A stretch of DNA of 46,806 nucleotides from Gammaproteobacteria bacterium (GTDB taxonomy: Bacteria > Pseudomonadota > Gammaproteobacteria > Ga0077536). The position numbers and the translations under genes were made by a program. The notes under the pieces were generated by a model. That model saw only the letters and a list, made by a program, of their open reading frames with translations, was not told where the DNA came from and did no database searches. Below, piece by piece: positions 8,740 through 16,786 of the stretch (its first letter is position 1; each line of letters begins with the position of its first letter). The stretch covers positions 1-46,806 of the forward strand of contig SHZJ01000028.1 in the NCBI GenBank assembly GCA_009692365.1. The letters are read 5' to 3'.

Positions 8740-10950
8740 ATGACGCAGGATTTCCGCCCACCCGATGCCACCCCAATCGAGCCGACGAGCTTTCGGCCAC
8801 CGCGCCCCTCCGCGGGCTGGACTTGGCCCGCGCTGCCTTGGGCCGCCCTGCTGGCGAGTGCTGCGGTGGGTTTGACGCTAGTGGTCATCGCCTACCTCGC
8901 GTTCGCGCGCTCAGTGGCGTTGAACGCGGCACCGGCGCACGCCGCGCTGAGCGTGCGGGGGGTGTTTGCCCCGCGGATTGGCAGCCACTGGTTGCTCATC
9001 CCCGGCGCCCATCGGGTGCACGCCCAGGCCGACGGCTACAAGCCGTTTGACGAACAAATCACGGTCACGAGCGCAACCCTGCAGGCCCACACCATCACGC
9101 TGACACCGCTCCCCGGACGCTTGACCCTTACCCTCAACCCCAGTACCGAGGCCAGCGTGTGGGTCGATGGAGAGCTTGCCGGAACAGCCCCCGGCACGCT
9201 GGACGCCATCGAAGCCGGACCGCGTGAAGTGCGGGTCGAAGCCCCGCGCTACCTGCCTTTCCTGACCAAGCTGGTGGTGCGCGGCCAAGGCCAGGAAGAA
9301 ACGCTGGAGGTCAACCTCACACCCGCGTGGGCTGATTTCAGGATAGCCTCGCAGCCCACCGGCGCGCAGGTCACGGTGGACGGCAAACTCTTGGGCGCCA
9401 CCCCGCTCGGTGCCGAATTGTTGCACGGCGAGCGTAAACTCACGCTCACCCGGCCCGGCTATAAGCCCTGGTCGCGGGTGTTGAAAGTGGTGGCCGGACG
9501 AGCCCTCGACGTGGCGGAGGTCACCTTGAGCAAAGCCGACGGCTGGTTGGAAATCGTGACCGAGCCGCGCGGCGCGGCGGTCACCGTGGACGGGCGTTAT
9601 CGCGGCGAATCGCCGGTCAAGGTGCCGGTCGCGCCGGACGCCGGGCACCGCGTGACGGCCATGAAAGCAGGCTACGAACCGCAAAGCGCGAGCGCCCAGG
9701 TGGCCCCCGACGACACCACCAATCTGGCCTTGCAGCTCGCCCCAGAACTCGCCGTCATCAATCTCATCACGCTGCCGGCCGACGCCGAATTAGTCCTCGA
9801 CGGCCAACCGGCCGGCAACGCCACGCAACGGCTGAATCTGCCGACTTTCGAACACGAAATTGTAGTTCGACGCGCCGGCTACGCCACCTACCGCACGCTG
9901 ATCACGCCGCGCAAAGGGGTCGATAAGCACCTGCGGATCACCCTCAAGACCGCCGCGGAGATGGCCACCGAACTGACCCCGCCAACACCGGAGCCGGTGC
10001 CCGCCGCGCCGTCGGCCGCGCCCTCACAGCTGCCACCGCCCTTGAGTGAAGCCGACCAACAGGCGGCTCTGGTCATGGCGCAAATCGTACCGCCCGCGGC
10101 GCTTGCAGCGCTTGCAGCGCTGGCTGCCGGTGACCGGCTGGCGCCCCGCAGCCCACCATCGCCGGCCACTGCGGGGCAATTGCGCACGGCGCTCGGGCAG
10201 TCGCTGCTGCGGGTGAACGGTGGGGATTTGGTGCTGCCGGGCCGCCCACCGGCACGCTTGGCGCGGCCTTTTTATTTGGCCACCCGCGAGGTGACCAACG
10301 CGCAGTATCAACGCTATATGGCGCTCCATCAGGTCGGGGCGACCGCGGCACCGGAGGTCAGCAACGCCCAGCTGCCGGTGGTTCTAGTGAGCTGGGAGGC
10401 CGCCGCGCAATACTGCAATTGGCTCTCGCGGCTGGACGCCCTGCCGGTGTTCTACCAAATTAAATATGGTCGCGTGCTCGGCATCCATCCCGAAGCGGTG
10501 GGCTATCGCCTACCGACCGAGGCCGAGTGGGACTGGGCAACCGCCGTCACGGCGACGGGCGCGGCGCAAGAATATCCCTGGGGTGGCGGCTTTCCACCGC
10601 CAGCGCGCAGCGGCAATTTTGCCGATCGGGCGGCTGGCTCCTCGCAAAATGAGGTCCTAGAGGGTTACGACGACGGCTTTGCCAGCGCGGCGCCGGTCGG
10701 CAGCTTCCCGCCCAACGCGCAGGGTTTCTACGATTTGGCGGGTAATGTCGCCGAGTGGGTCCACGATACTTTCGCGCCGACTCCCGCCGCGGGTCTCGAC
10801 CCCCTAGGGCCACCGCTGGCCGCCCAACACGTGGTGCGTGGGTCGAGCTGGGCCCAAGCCGAGCGCGCCAAGCTGCGGGCGCTAGCGCGCAGCCCCGGGG
10901 TGGGTGGACGCCCCGATCTGGGCTTTCGCATCGCCCGGTACGCGCAGTGA
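8740..10950 (+). CDS. PEGA-repeat protein with C-terminal FGE/sulfatase-modifying-factor-like domain
   Basis: A 736-residue type II membrane protein. Residues 1-30 are a short cytoplasmic tail and about 32-55 a membrane helix. At least four, probably five, PEGA-type beta repeats follow (about 67-410); each has a variant of the signature seen in GAQVTVDGKLLGATPL and ends in a GY-containing strand. A proline-rich linker covers roughly 410-470. The last ~250 residues are an FGE-sulfatase/SUMF1-type fold: REVTNAQYQRYM, YRLPTEAEWDWA, YPWGGG, GFYDLAGNVAEWVHD, HVVRGSSW and DLGFRIAR. The paired active-site Cys residues of true formylglycine-generating enzymes are absent from the VRGSSW segment and what follows, so a binding or structural role is more likely than catalysis. 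Its stop overlaps the next start (GTGA). Confidence 0.9.
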   Translation: MTQDFRPPDATPIEPTSFRPPRPSAGWTWPALPWAALLASAAVGLTLVVIAYLAFARSVALNAAPAHAALSVRGVFAPRIGSHWLLIPGAHRVHAQADGYKPFDEQITVTSATLQAHTITLTPLPGRLTLTLNPSTEASVWVDGELAGTAPGTLDAIEAGPREVRVEAPRYLPFLTKLVVRGQGQEETLEVNLTPAWADFRIASQPTGAQVTVDGKLLGATPLGAELLHGERKLTLTRPGYKPWSRVLKVVAGRALDVAEVTLSKADGWLEIVTEPRGAAVTVDGRYRGESPVKVPVAPDAGHRVTAMKAGYEPQSASAQVAPDDTTNLALQLAPELAVINLITLPADAELVLDGQPAGNATQRLNLPTFEHEIVVRRAGYATYRTLITPRKGVDKHLRITLKTAAEMATELTPPTPEPVPAAPSAAPSQLPPPLSEADQQAALVMAQIVPPAALAALAALAAGDRLAPRSPPSPATAGQLRTALGQSLLRVNGGDLVLPGRPPARLARPFYLATREVTNAQYQRYMALHQVGATAAPEVSNAQLPVVLVSWEAAAQYCNWLSRLDALPVFYQIKYGRVLGIHPEAVGYRLPTEAEWDWATAVTATGAAQEYPWGGGFPPPARSGNFADRAAGSSQNEVLEGYDDGFASAAPVGSFPPNAQGFYDLAGNVAEWVHDTFAPTPAAGLDPLGPPLAAQHVVRGSSWAQAERAKLRALARSPGVGGRPDLGFRIARYAQ

Positions 10951-11141
10951 AAAGCCCCACCGTGACGCTTGCGCTGCTGCTGGCGCTGATGCCGACCGGC
11001 GCGCAAACTGCCGCCCCCGAGCCGCCGCCAGAGAATACCGAACGCCCGGAATATCGGGCCCGCCCGCTGCCTAACGACACGTTCAACCCGCGCGAGAAGG
11101 TAGCGGAGGATTCCCCCGTCCCCTTCCCGGAGGATATCTGA
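10947..11141 (+). CDS. Small exported protein, 64 residues
   Basis: A short gene starting at a GTG that overlaps the stop codon of the PEGA gene (GTGA, 10947-10950), which argues for translational coupling and decides the start. The product has a signal peptide (KSPTVTLALLLALMPTGAQT, cleavage near residue 20) followed by about 44 residues rich in Pro and Glu, ending PVPFPEDI. It has no cysteines after the signal and no recognisable domain. A 52-bp gap separates it from the actin-like gene. It is likely periplasmic and may be a linker or accessory peptide of the envelope complex; that role is inferred only from context. Confidence 0.6.
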   Translation: MKSPTVTLALLLALMPTGAQTAAPEPPPENTERPEYRARPLPNDTFNPREKVAEDSPVPFPEDI

Positions 11142-11193
11142 GCACACCCTCGGGCCGCGCGCCGCCGGCCGCCACAACCAGCAAGGGGACAAC

Positions 11194-12486
11194 ATGACGG
11201 CCTTCGTCATCGAGGTGAACGACTACGAATTGCGGGCGGCCAAGCTGGGGGAAGTGCTGGTCACCAGCCCCGGCTACGCGGCGCTGATCGATGGTCAGAT
11301 AACGATCGGCAGCGCCGCCTTGGCGAGGGCGCACAGCCAACCACGCGCGAGCGAGAACCGCTACTGGCGCGACCTCAACACGGCCCCCATCGAGCACCTG
11401 GGCCGGCGCGTGCGCCACCACGCCGATCTGGTTTGGCTGCAATTGGAACAACTGCGCCTGCAGGCCGGAAACCCGCTAGAGGCGGCCTTTGCGGTGCCGG
11501 GGAGCATGCATCACACGCAGTTAGCGTTGCTCTCGGGGGTCGCCCAGAGCTGCCAACTACGGCCCACCGGCTTGGTCGACAGCGCCGTAGCCGCCGGCGC
11601 CGCGGCGTTGGGGCCGGGCGCGTGGACCCACATCGACCTGCAGCAGCATCAGGCGGTGCTCACCCGGCTCGACGTCGCCGAGCGGGTAACCCGTCAGGTG
11701 GTGGAAGTGTTGCCCGGGTTTGGCGTCAACCGGCTGCGGCAGCTGTGTGTGCGGGTCATCGCCGCGGCTTTTGTGGGCCAGTGCCGGTTCGACCCTCTGG
11801 TGCATGCCGACACCGAGCAGTTGCTCTACGCCCAGCTCACCGCCAGCCTGAGCGTCCTCAAGGCCCAGCCCGAAATAAATATGGTGCTGGACTACCACGG
11901 CAAGCATTTCGAGGCACGCGTGCCGCGCCTCGCCATCCTAGAAGCCGTAGCCCCGCTGCTGGGCGCGCTGCGGGCGGCGGTGCCAACGCACAGCGCGCCG
12001 GTGGCTAGCCATCGCTTGGCGAGCCAACCCGGCTACGCCGAGGTGTTCGCCCAAGTACCGGCGCTCAGCCCGCGCGCGGTGTTTCAAGGACTCAAAGCCA
12101 TCCAATGGCCCGGCGGCGCCTTGCAGCTACTCACGGCACTGCCAGCCAGCGCCACGCCCAGCCTGACGCTACCCGCTGCCCTCTCGGCGAGCGTCGAGGC
12201 GCCCACGCATCTGCTCGAACACACCACCGCCCTGCCGCTGTCCGCGCGCACGCTGTATTTGCTGCCACGCGGGGGCATTGCCCGCAGCGCCGAAGCCGGT
12301 GCGCTCGCCAGCGTGTGTCAGCGGGGTCAGGTCGTTGAGCTAACCCCGATGCCGGCCAGCCGCGTGCTGCTAAACGGGCGTGCGGTCGACACCGCAGCCG
12401 TGCTGCGCGCCGGCGACCAAATTACGTTCGCTGGCGCCGGCGTCATCTTCACGGCCATCCGGGTCATCGGCGCCGATGCCACTTAA
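11194..12486 (+). CDS. Degenerate actin/Hsp70-fold protein with beta-rich C-terminal tail
   Basis: A 430-residue protein with no signal or membrane helix, so cytoplasmic. The arrangement recalls the ASKHA (Hsp70/actin-like) fold: an N-terminal strand pair, EAAFAVPGSMHHTQ at about 97-109 (like the VTVPAYF segment of Hsp70), GLVDSAVAAGAAAL at 126-139 (like NEPTAAALAYG), then WTHIDLQQHQAVLTRLD where Hsp70 has its glycine-rich phosphate loop. The phosphate-binding glycines are missing, so nucleotide binding is doubtful. The final ~60 residues (VELTPMPASRVLLNGRAVD, LRAGDQITFAG) read like an FHA- or S4-like small beta domain. It overlaps the first VWA gene by 11 bp. It may be the cytoplasmic docking part of the complex. 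Confidence 0.6.
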   Translation: MTAFVIEVNDYELRAAKLGEVLVTSPGYAALIDGQITIGSAALARAHSQPRASENRYWRDLNTAPIEHLGRRVRHHADLVWLQLEQLRLQAGNPLEAAFAVPGSMHHTQLALLSGVAQSCQLRPTGLVDSAVAAGAAALGPGAWTHIDLQQHQAVLTRLDVAERVTRQVVEVLPGFGVNRLRQLCVRVIAAAFVGQCRFDPLVHADTEQLLYAQLTASLSVLKAQPEINMVLDYHGKHFEARVPRLAILEAVAPLLGALRAAVPTHSAPVASHRLASQPGYAEVFAQVPALSPRAVFQGLKAIQWPGGALQLLTALPASATPSLTLPAALSASVEAPTHLLEHTTALPLSARTLYLLPRGGIARSAEAGALASVCQRGQVVELTPMPASRVLLNGRAVDTAAVLRAGDQITFAGAGVIFTAIRVIGADAT

Positions 12487-13564
12487 GCGCCGACCGTTTT
12501 CGGTCTTTACCCTATCGTTTCTGGACGTCATGTGCTGCGGCTTTGGCGCCGTGGTGCTGATGTTCATGATCCTCCAGCACGAGGCCATCGTGCAGGAGCA
12601 AGTGCAGCAGGTGGATTTGTCGGCGGAAGTCACGGCCTTGCAGGCACAGATTGCAGCGGTGCAAACAGAAATCCACGCGGCCCAGAACAACTCGGCGTCC
12701 ATCGACCAGCGCATCGCCGCCCTCATCACCGAGTCTGCCAGCGCGCGCGCACTGTTGGCGCAAACCCGCGCCCAGCTAAAACCGGGGCAGGCTCCGGTTG
12801 TCACCAGCCGCGACATCGACGCGCTCAGAATGGCGCTCAAAAAGCTCGACAGCGAAAAACAGCTCGTGCTCTCCCAACTCAACGAACAATCCCGCGACGT
12901 GCGCCAATTTATGGGCCAGGGGAATCGGGAATACCTCACCGGCATCCGCACCGGCGGCAAGCGCGTGCTGATCCTCCTCGATAATTCCTCCAGCATGTTG
13001 GACGAGTCCATCGTGAACGTGCTGCGCAAAAAAAATATGGACACCGCGACCAAGCAGCGTTCCGAGAAGTGGCGGCAGGCGCTGGACACCGTGGACTGGA
13101 TTACCGCGCGTCTGCAACCGGGCACCGAGTATCAGCTGTACACCTTCAGCGGCAGCGCACGACCGGTGGTGCCGGGCAGCGAGGGGCGCTGGCTGGCCGT
13201 CGACAACGCCACGCTGTTCAATCAGGCCGTGCTCAGTTTGAAAGCCACGGTGCCCGAGGGTGGCTCTAATCTGGCCCGCGCCCTGCAGGTCGTGGGGCAG
13301 CTTAACCCGCGCCCCGACAACGTTTTTCTGATCACCGACGGCCTGCCCACCATGGGCCTGCAGCCACCGTCCGGTCGCAAGGTCTCGGGTGAACGACGCA
13401 ACGAATTATTCACCGAGGCCCTGCGGCAAATTCCGCAGCCCGCGCCACCCATCAACGTCGTGTTGCTACCGCTAGAGGGCGACCCCATGGCCGCGTGGGC
13501 GTATTGGTCGGTCGCCATGTACACCCGCGGGGCTTTCCTCACCCCCGCCTACGACTGGCCATGA
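12476..13564 (+). CDS. VWA-domain membrane protein 1 with ExbD/TolR-like N-terminal helix
   Basis: A 362-residue protein. I start at the ATG at 12476, which overlaps the previous stop by 11 bp. Residues 1-14 are basic and cytoplasmic. SFLDVMCCGFGAVVLMFMIL (14-33) is the only membrane helix and carries Asp17 at its cytoplasmic end, placed as in the FIDVM segment of ExbD/TolR, whose Asp relays protons. A coiled coil (about 37-145) follows, then a von Willebrand A domain with the metal site DNSSS at 169-173 and a later TDGLP. The VWA domain should lie in the periplasm. The gene shares a stop/start overlap with the second VWA gene and a neighbour encoding an ExbB-like subunit, so it is a plausible stator partner. 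Confidence 0.85.
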   Translation: MPLKRRPFSVFTLSFLDVMCCGFGAVVLMFMILQHEAIVQEQVQQVDLSAEVTALQAQIAAVQTEIHAAQNNSASIDQRIAALITESASARALLAQTRAQLKPGQAPVVTSRDIDALRMALKKLDSEKQLVLSQLNEQSRDVRQFMGQGNREYLTGIRTGGKRVLILLDNSSSMLDESIVNVLRKKNMDTATKQRSEKWRQALDTVDWITARLQPGTEYQLYTFSGSARPVVPGSEGRWLAVDNATLFNQAVLSLKATVPEGGSNLARALQVVGQLNPRPDNVFLITDGLPTMGLQPPSGRKVSGERRNELFTEALRQIPQPAPPINVVLLPLEGDPMAAWAYWSVAMYTRGAFLTPAYDWP

Positions 13565-14571
13565 AACTTACCCGCCGCGAACCGCCAGAAATTGGCATCT
13601 CGTTTCTCGACACCATCACCTGCGGGGTGGGGGCCATCATTTTGTTGATGACGGTGACCACCACCCGCCCCCACGTCCCGGAGCGGCCGGTTGAAGATCC
13701 GCGCGCGGCGCAAATCAGCCAGCTGCAGCGCGAACTGTTTGCCGAGCGTGCCGTGCTGGCCGGGGTCAACGCCGAGGAGCAGCAGCGCGCGGGCGCGCAA
13801 CAGCTGTCCGAAGCCGAGCTAAAAAAAGTAAAAGCGCAGATCGCCGCCCTGCTCAGCGCGCAGGCCAACGCCGGTCGGGCCGATCAAACGGCCGCCTTGA
13901 ATGCTGAAATCTATGGCCAGCTTAAAACGGCCCAGCAGCAAATCACCGAGGAAATGGCGCAGCTATACGCCCAGAAAAATCGCGCGCGGCCCAAAAATCT
14001 GATCGGCGGCATCCCCATCGATTCGGAGTACATCTGCTTCATCATTGATACCTCCGGGAGCATGTTCAACTACGCTTGGCCGCGGATGCTGACCGAACTC
14101 ATCGAAATTTTGAGCGTCTATCCCCGGGTGAAGGGTATTCAGATCATGAATGACCAAGGTACCTATATGTTTCCCGAGCACGCTGGCGGCTGGCTCACGG
14201 ACTCGCCCGGCCAGCGCCGCGCGGTCATCGACAAACTCGCCACCTGGAATGTGTTCAGCAAGTCGAGTCCGGGCGAAGGCATCACCGCAGCGGTGCAGCA
14301 GTTCTACCGCGCCGACCGCAAAATTAGCCTGTACGTGCTGGGCGACGAATTTACCGGGCCGTCCATTCGTGAGATTGCCGAGGTGGTGCGTCAAACCAAT
14401 CGCCCCGCCGGCACGGGTGGGCCGCGCGTGAGGATCCACGCCATCGGCTTTCCCACCCAGTTTGCCAATCCACCCAGCATGCAGGCCACCGGCATCCGCT
14501 TTGCGGCGCTCATGCGCGAACTGACTCGCCAGAACGGCGGCAGCTTCGTCGGACTCAACTCATTTCGCTAG
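13561..14571 (+). CDS. VWA-domain membrane protein 2 with ExbD/TolR-like N-terminal helix
   Basis: A 336-residue paralogue of the preceding protein, starting at an ATG that overlaps the previous stop (ATGA, 13561-13564). It has the same plan: a short basic tail, Asp17 in ISFLDTITCGVGAIILLMTV, one membrane helix, a coiled coil (about 48-140) and a VWA domain with the metal-ion motif DTSGS at 163-167. It then continues through a full Rossmann-like domain ending GGSFVGLNSFR. The identical position of the Asp and the shared FLD motif in both proteins suggest they act as a heteromeric pair. It likely works with the ExbB-like protein encoded 38 bp downstream. Sequence identity to VWA protein 1 is low outside these motifs. 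Confidence 0.85.
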   Translation: MKLTRREPPEIGISFLDTITCGVGAIILLMTVTTTRPHVPERPVEDPRAAQISQLQRELFAERAVLAGVNAEEQQRAGAQQLSEAELKKVKAQIAALLSAQANAGRADQTAALNAEIYGQLKTAQQQITEEMAQLYAQKNRARPKNLIGGIPIDSEYICFIIDTSGSMFNYAWPRMLTELIEILSVYPRVKGIQIMNDQGTYMFPEHAGGWLTDSPGQRRAVIDKLATWNVFSKSSPGEGITAAVQQFYRADRKISLYVLGDEFTGPSIREIAEVVRQTNRPAGTGGPRVRIHAIGFPTQFANPPSMQATGIRFAALMRELTRQNGGSFVGLNSFR

Positions 14572-14609
14572 CGCGTTACGGCGCCCTTAAGACAGACAGG
14601 ATTTTTCGC

Positions 14610-15407
14610 ATGAAAAAAGCGTTTCCGTTCGATTTCTTCTACGTCCTCATTACCCTGCTGCTGAGTTTTGTCATCGTGCACACCACCTACACTATCGCGG
14701 TGCGGCCGAGTGCAGAAGCGGTTCTCAACCACCAACGCGAGGTATGGGCCGCCGACCCCATGGCCCGCATGCCGCGCTCGGTTATGGTGATCCTCCACGA
14801 CTTCGAGCCCGAAGGCTGTTTTGTCCTGGCCGTTTGGGCCGGTTTTATTTTGGGCTGGCGCCAATGGCTGGTGCTGCGTGAGCAACGCACGCTGGAGCAC
14901 GACTTCGTGGCGCTTAAAGATGGCGAAGTGCTATTCCCCGACGATGTGCGCGAATTCTCCCGCCAAATCGAGCAATTACCCCTCGCCGAGCAGCAGCGCT
15001 TTCTGCCGCGCGCTATCACGGTGGCGTTGAATCGCTTTGGGGCGACCCGCAGCGTGCAGCATGCGGCGGACGCCGCACGCGAAGAATGCGAATTTCAGGC
15101 CTCACGGCTCGACGCGGAACTCTCGATGATCCGCTTTACGGTGTGGGCCATCCCGGCAGTGGGCTTTGTGGGCACGGTGCGCGGCATCGGCGCGGCCTTG
15201 CAAGAGGCGCAGCGCGCGGCGGCCGGCGATGTCACCGGCGTCACGCAAGGCCTGGGCATTACGTTTAATTCAACGCTGGTAGCGCTCTCCCTCACGATCG
15301 TGGTGATGTTCTTCCTGCACCAAATACAACTCTCGCAGGACCGCCTAGTGCTCGACACCAAACGCAAGGTGGATAACACCCTTATCCGGCACCTGCGCGA
15401 ACGCTAA
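14610..15407 (+). CDS. MotA/TolQ/ExbB-family proton channel subunit
   Basis: A 265-residue integral membrane protein. Four helices are visible: about 10-30, 69-88, 175-198 and 216-238. The last two carry the family core, WAIPAVGFVGTVRGIGAAL (about 179-197) and QGLGITFNSTLVALSLTI (213-230), which line the proton path in ExbB/TolQ. A cytoplasmic loop of about 85 residues lies between helices 2 and 3, as in ExbB. The N-terminal helix is an extra compared with ExbB's three, as in MotA. It is the last gene of the cluster, 38 bp after VWA protein 2. Known relatives convert proton flow into movement of a periplasmic partner; the partner here is probably the VWA pair. Confidence 0.88.
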   Translation: MKKAFPFDFFYVLITLLLSFVIVHTTYTIAVRPSAEAVLNHQREVWAADPMARMPRSVMVILHDFEPEGCFVLAVWAGFILGWRQWLVLREQRTLEHDFVALKDGEVLFPDDVREFSRQIEQLPLAEQQRFLPRAITVALNRFGATRSVQHAADAAREECEFQASRLDAELSMIRFTVWAIPAVGFVGTVRGIGAALQEAQRAAAGDVTGVTQGLGITFNSTLVALSLTIVVMFFLHQIQLSQDRLVLDTKRKVDNTLIRHLRER

Positions 15408-15490
15408 ACCGACTTGCAGGCACGCACGGGCCGCGCCGGTCACCCCACTCGGTCGCGAGCGGGGCGTGCAAGACCTGACCCGCCGAATGT

Positions 15491-16411
15491 TTAGGTCACG
15501 ACGCTGAGAAACCTCTCGTTGAGTTTTCGATCGTGGAAAAAAATGGCGCGACCCAGTTGGTCGGTGGTCCAGGTAATCGGCTGGTGGTCGGCATACCAGG
15601 TGTAGTCGCCGCAAAAGACTTCGTTGCGATTACCGGACGGGTCGAAGAAATAAATGGTGCGACCCCGCGTTATGCCGTGCCGGGTCGGCCCGATGTCTAG
15701 TGGAATGTCGTGCATGGAAATGAGGTCGGCTGCGCGCAGCACTTCTTCCCAAGTGCCCAATAAGAAAGACGCGTGGTGAAAGCGACCCTTCTCGGCGTGA
15801 CGGATGATCGCGATATCGTGCGCCTTGTTCGAACAGGTGAGGAAAGCACCCACCATGAGTTCGCCTTCCATGATCTGCTCGGTCAGGTCGAACTCCAGCA
15901 CTTCGCGAAACAGCCGCACCGTGCCGTCGAGGTCGTCGCCATAAATGAGACAGTGGTCAAAGCGCGAGGGTTGCATGCCCTTGAGGTCCTCGGGCCACGG
16001 ATTGGGATTGAGCCGACCTAGCCCATTGCCCTTGCAGTCTTTGCTGGCGTAGAGCTCAAACCAGTGGCCAGTGGGGCTATCAAAGCGCACGCGCGCGCCG
16101 CAATGGCGTAACTCGCCGGCGGGAATGCGTTCCACCTGGCAACCAAAGGCGCGCAGCGCCGCCTCGTAGCGGGCCAAGTGGGCCTCGTTCAAGACCCGAA
16201 AACCCAGATAGTCCATGCCCGGCTCAGGGGCTTCGCGCAGCACCACCGAGAACCAATCTTGTTCATCCCAGCCCTTGAAATAGACCCGGCCCTGGTCGTC
16301 GCGGTCAGTTTCTTGCAGGCCCAGACGGTCGCGGTAGTGGACGATGGCGGCCTCCAGATCGAGCACACGCAGACAGACATGCCCGGGACGCAGTACGGCG
16401 GATAAAGCCAT
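15491..16411 (-). CDS. Catechol 2,3-dioxygenase (second copy, last gene of the operon)
   Basis: A type I extradiol dioxygenase of the VOC fold, 306 residues, the size of XylE/DmpB (307). It opens catechol next to its hydroxyls to give 2-hydroxymuconic semialdehyde. Two VOC modules are visible: residues 7-120 and 148-280. The Fe(II) ligands are His153 (RFDHCLIYG), His212 or His213 (FHHASF) and Glu264 (NRNEVF). The active-site segment [10 protein letters not shown] is intact. It starts 4 bp after the ferredoxin gene and has a leaderless, tightly packed arrangement. It is a diverged paralogue of the dioxygenase at 22092-23024, so the two may favour different substituted catechols. It could equally be called dmpB/xylE. 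Confidence 0.93.
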   Translation of the reverse strand: MALSAVLRPGHVCLRVLDLEAAIVHYRDRLGLQETDRDDQGRVYFKGWDEQDWFSVVLREAPEPGMDYLGFRVLNEAHLARYEAALRAFGCQVERIPAGELRHCGARVRFDSPTGHWFELYASKDCKGNGLGRLNPNPWPEDLKGMQPSRFDHCLIYGDDLDGTVRLFREVLEFDLTEQIMEGELMVGAFLTCSNKAHDIAIIRHAEKGRFHHASFLLGTWEEVLRAADLISMHDIPLDIGPTRHGITRGRTIYFFDPSGNRNEVFCGDYTWYADHQPITWTTDQLGRAIFFHDRKLNERFLSVVT

Positions 16412-16415
16412 GGGG

Positions 16416-16784
16416 TTACTCCTTATGGGGTCGGGGTGAGCCTGGGCTCACGGGTGCGGAATTCTGGGGCCGACGCGCGCCGAACAGCGGCGCGCACGGT
16501 GCCCTGACCACGCGCAGGGTGAGGTGGCTGAGCGGCACCAGGCAGCAAGCCAGACCAATCCCCGCCGCCGCCTCGGCGTCGCCAATGTGCGCGCGACTCA
16601 TGCGTCGGCGCAAATACTGGCCGTGGATGACCTGCACTTTGCACACCCCACAACCACCGCCACGGCAGCCCACCGGAATGTCGCACCGACTGAGCCGCTC
16701 CATGCCCTTGAGCACGCTGTCGTTGGGTTGGCAGATAAACCGCTCGGCGGTGTCTTCAATGAGGACTTCAAAGTGGGTATCCAT
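16416..16784 (-). CDS. dmpQ: Chloroplast-type [2Fe-2S] ferredoxin (XylT/DmpQ-like)
   Basis: A 122-residue plant-type ferredoxin. The cluster ligands are Cys40, Cys45 and Cys48 ([14 protein letters not shown]) plus Cys80 or 81 in GLACCLVP. In tol and dmp operons XylT/DmpQ sits directly before the catechol 2,3-dioxygenase and re-reduces its iron after the oxidative inactivation that some methylcatechols cause. The location here is the same: it begins 2 bp after dmpP and ends 4 bp before the dioxygenase. The C-terminal ~20 residues are Arg/Pro-rich and not typical of the family, making it slightly longer than the usual ~112. Function by family and position. Confidence 0.9.
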   Translation of the reverse strand: MDTHFEVLIEDTAERFICQPNDSVLKGMERLSRCDIPVGCRGGGCGVCKVQVIHGQYLRRRMSRAHIGDAEAAAGIGLACCLVPLSHLTLRVVRAPCAPLFGARRPQNSAPVSPGSPRPHKE

Positions 16785-16786
16785 AT

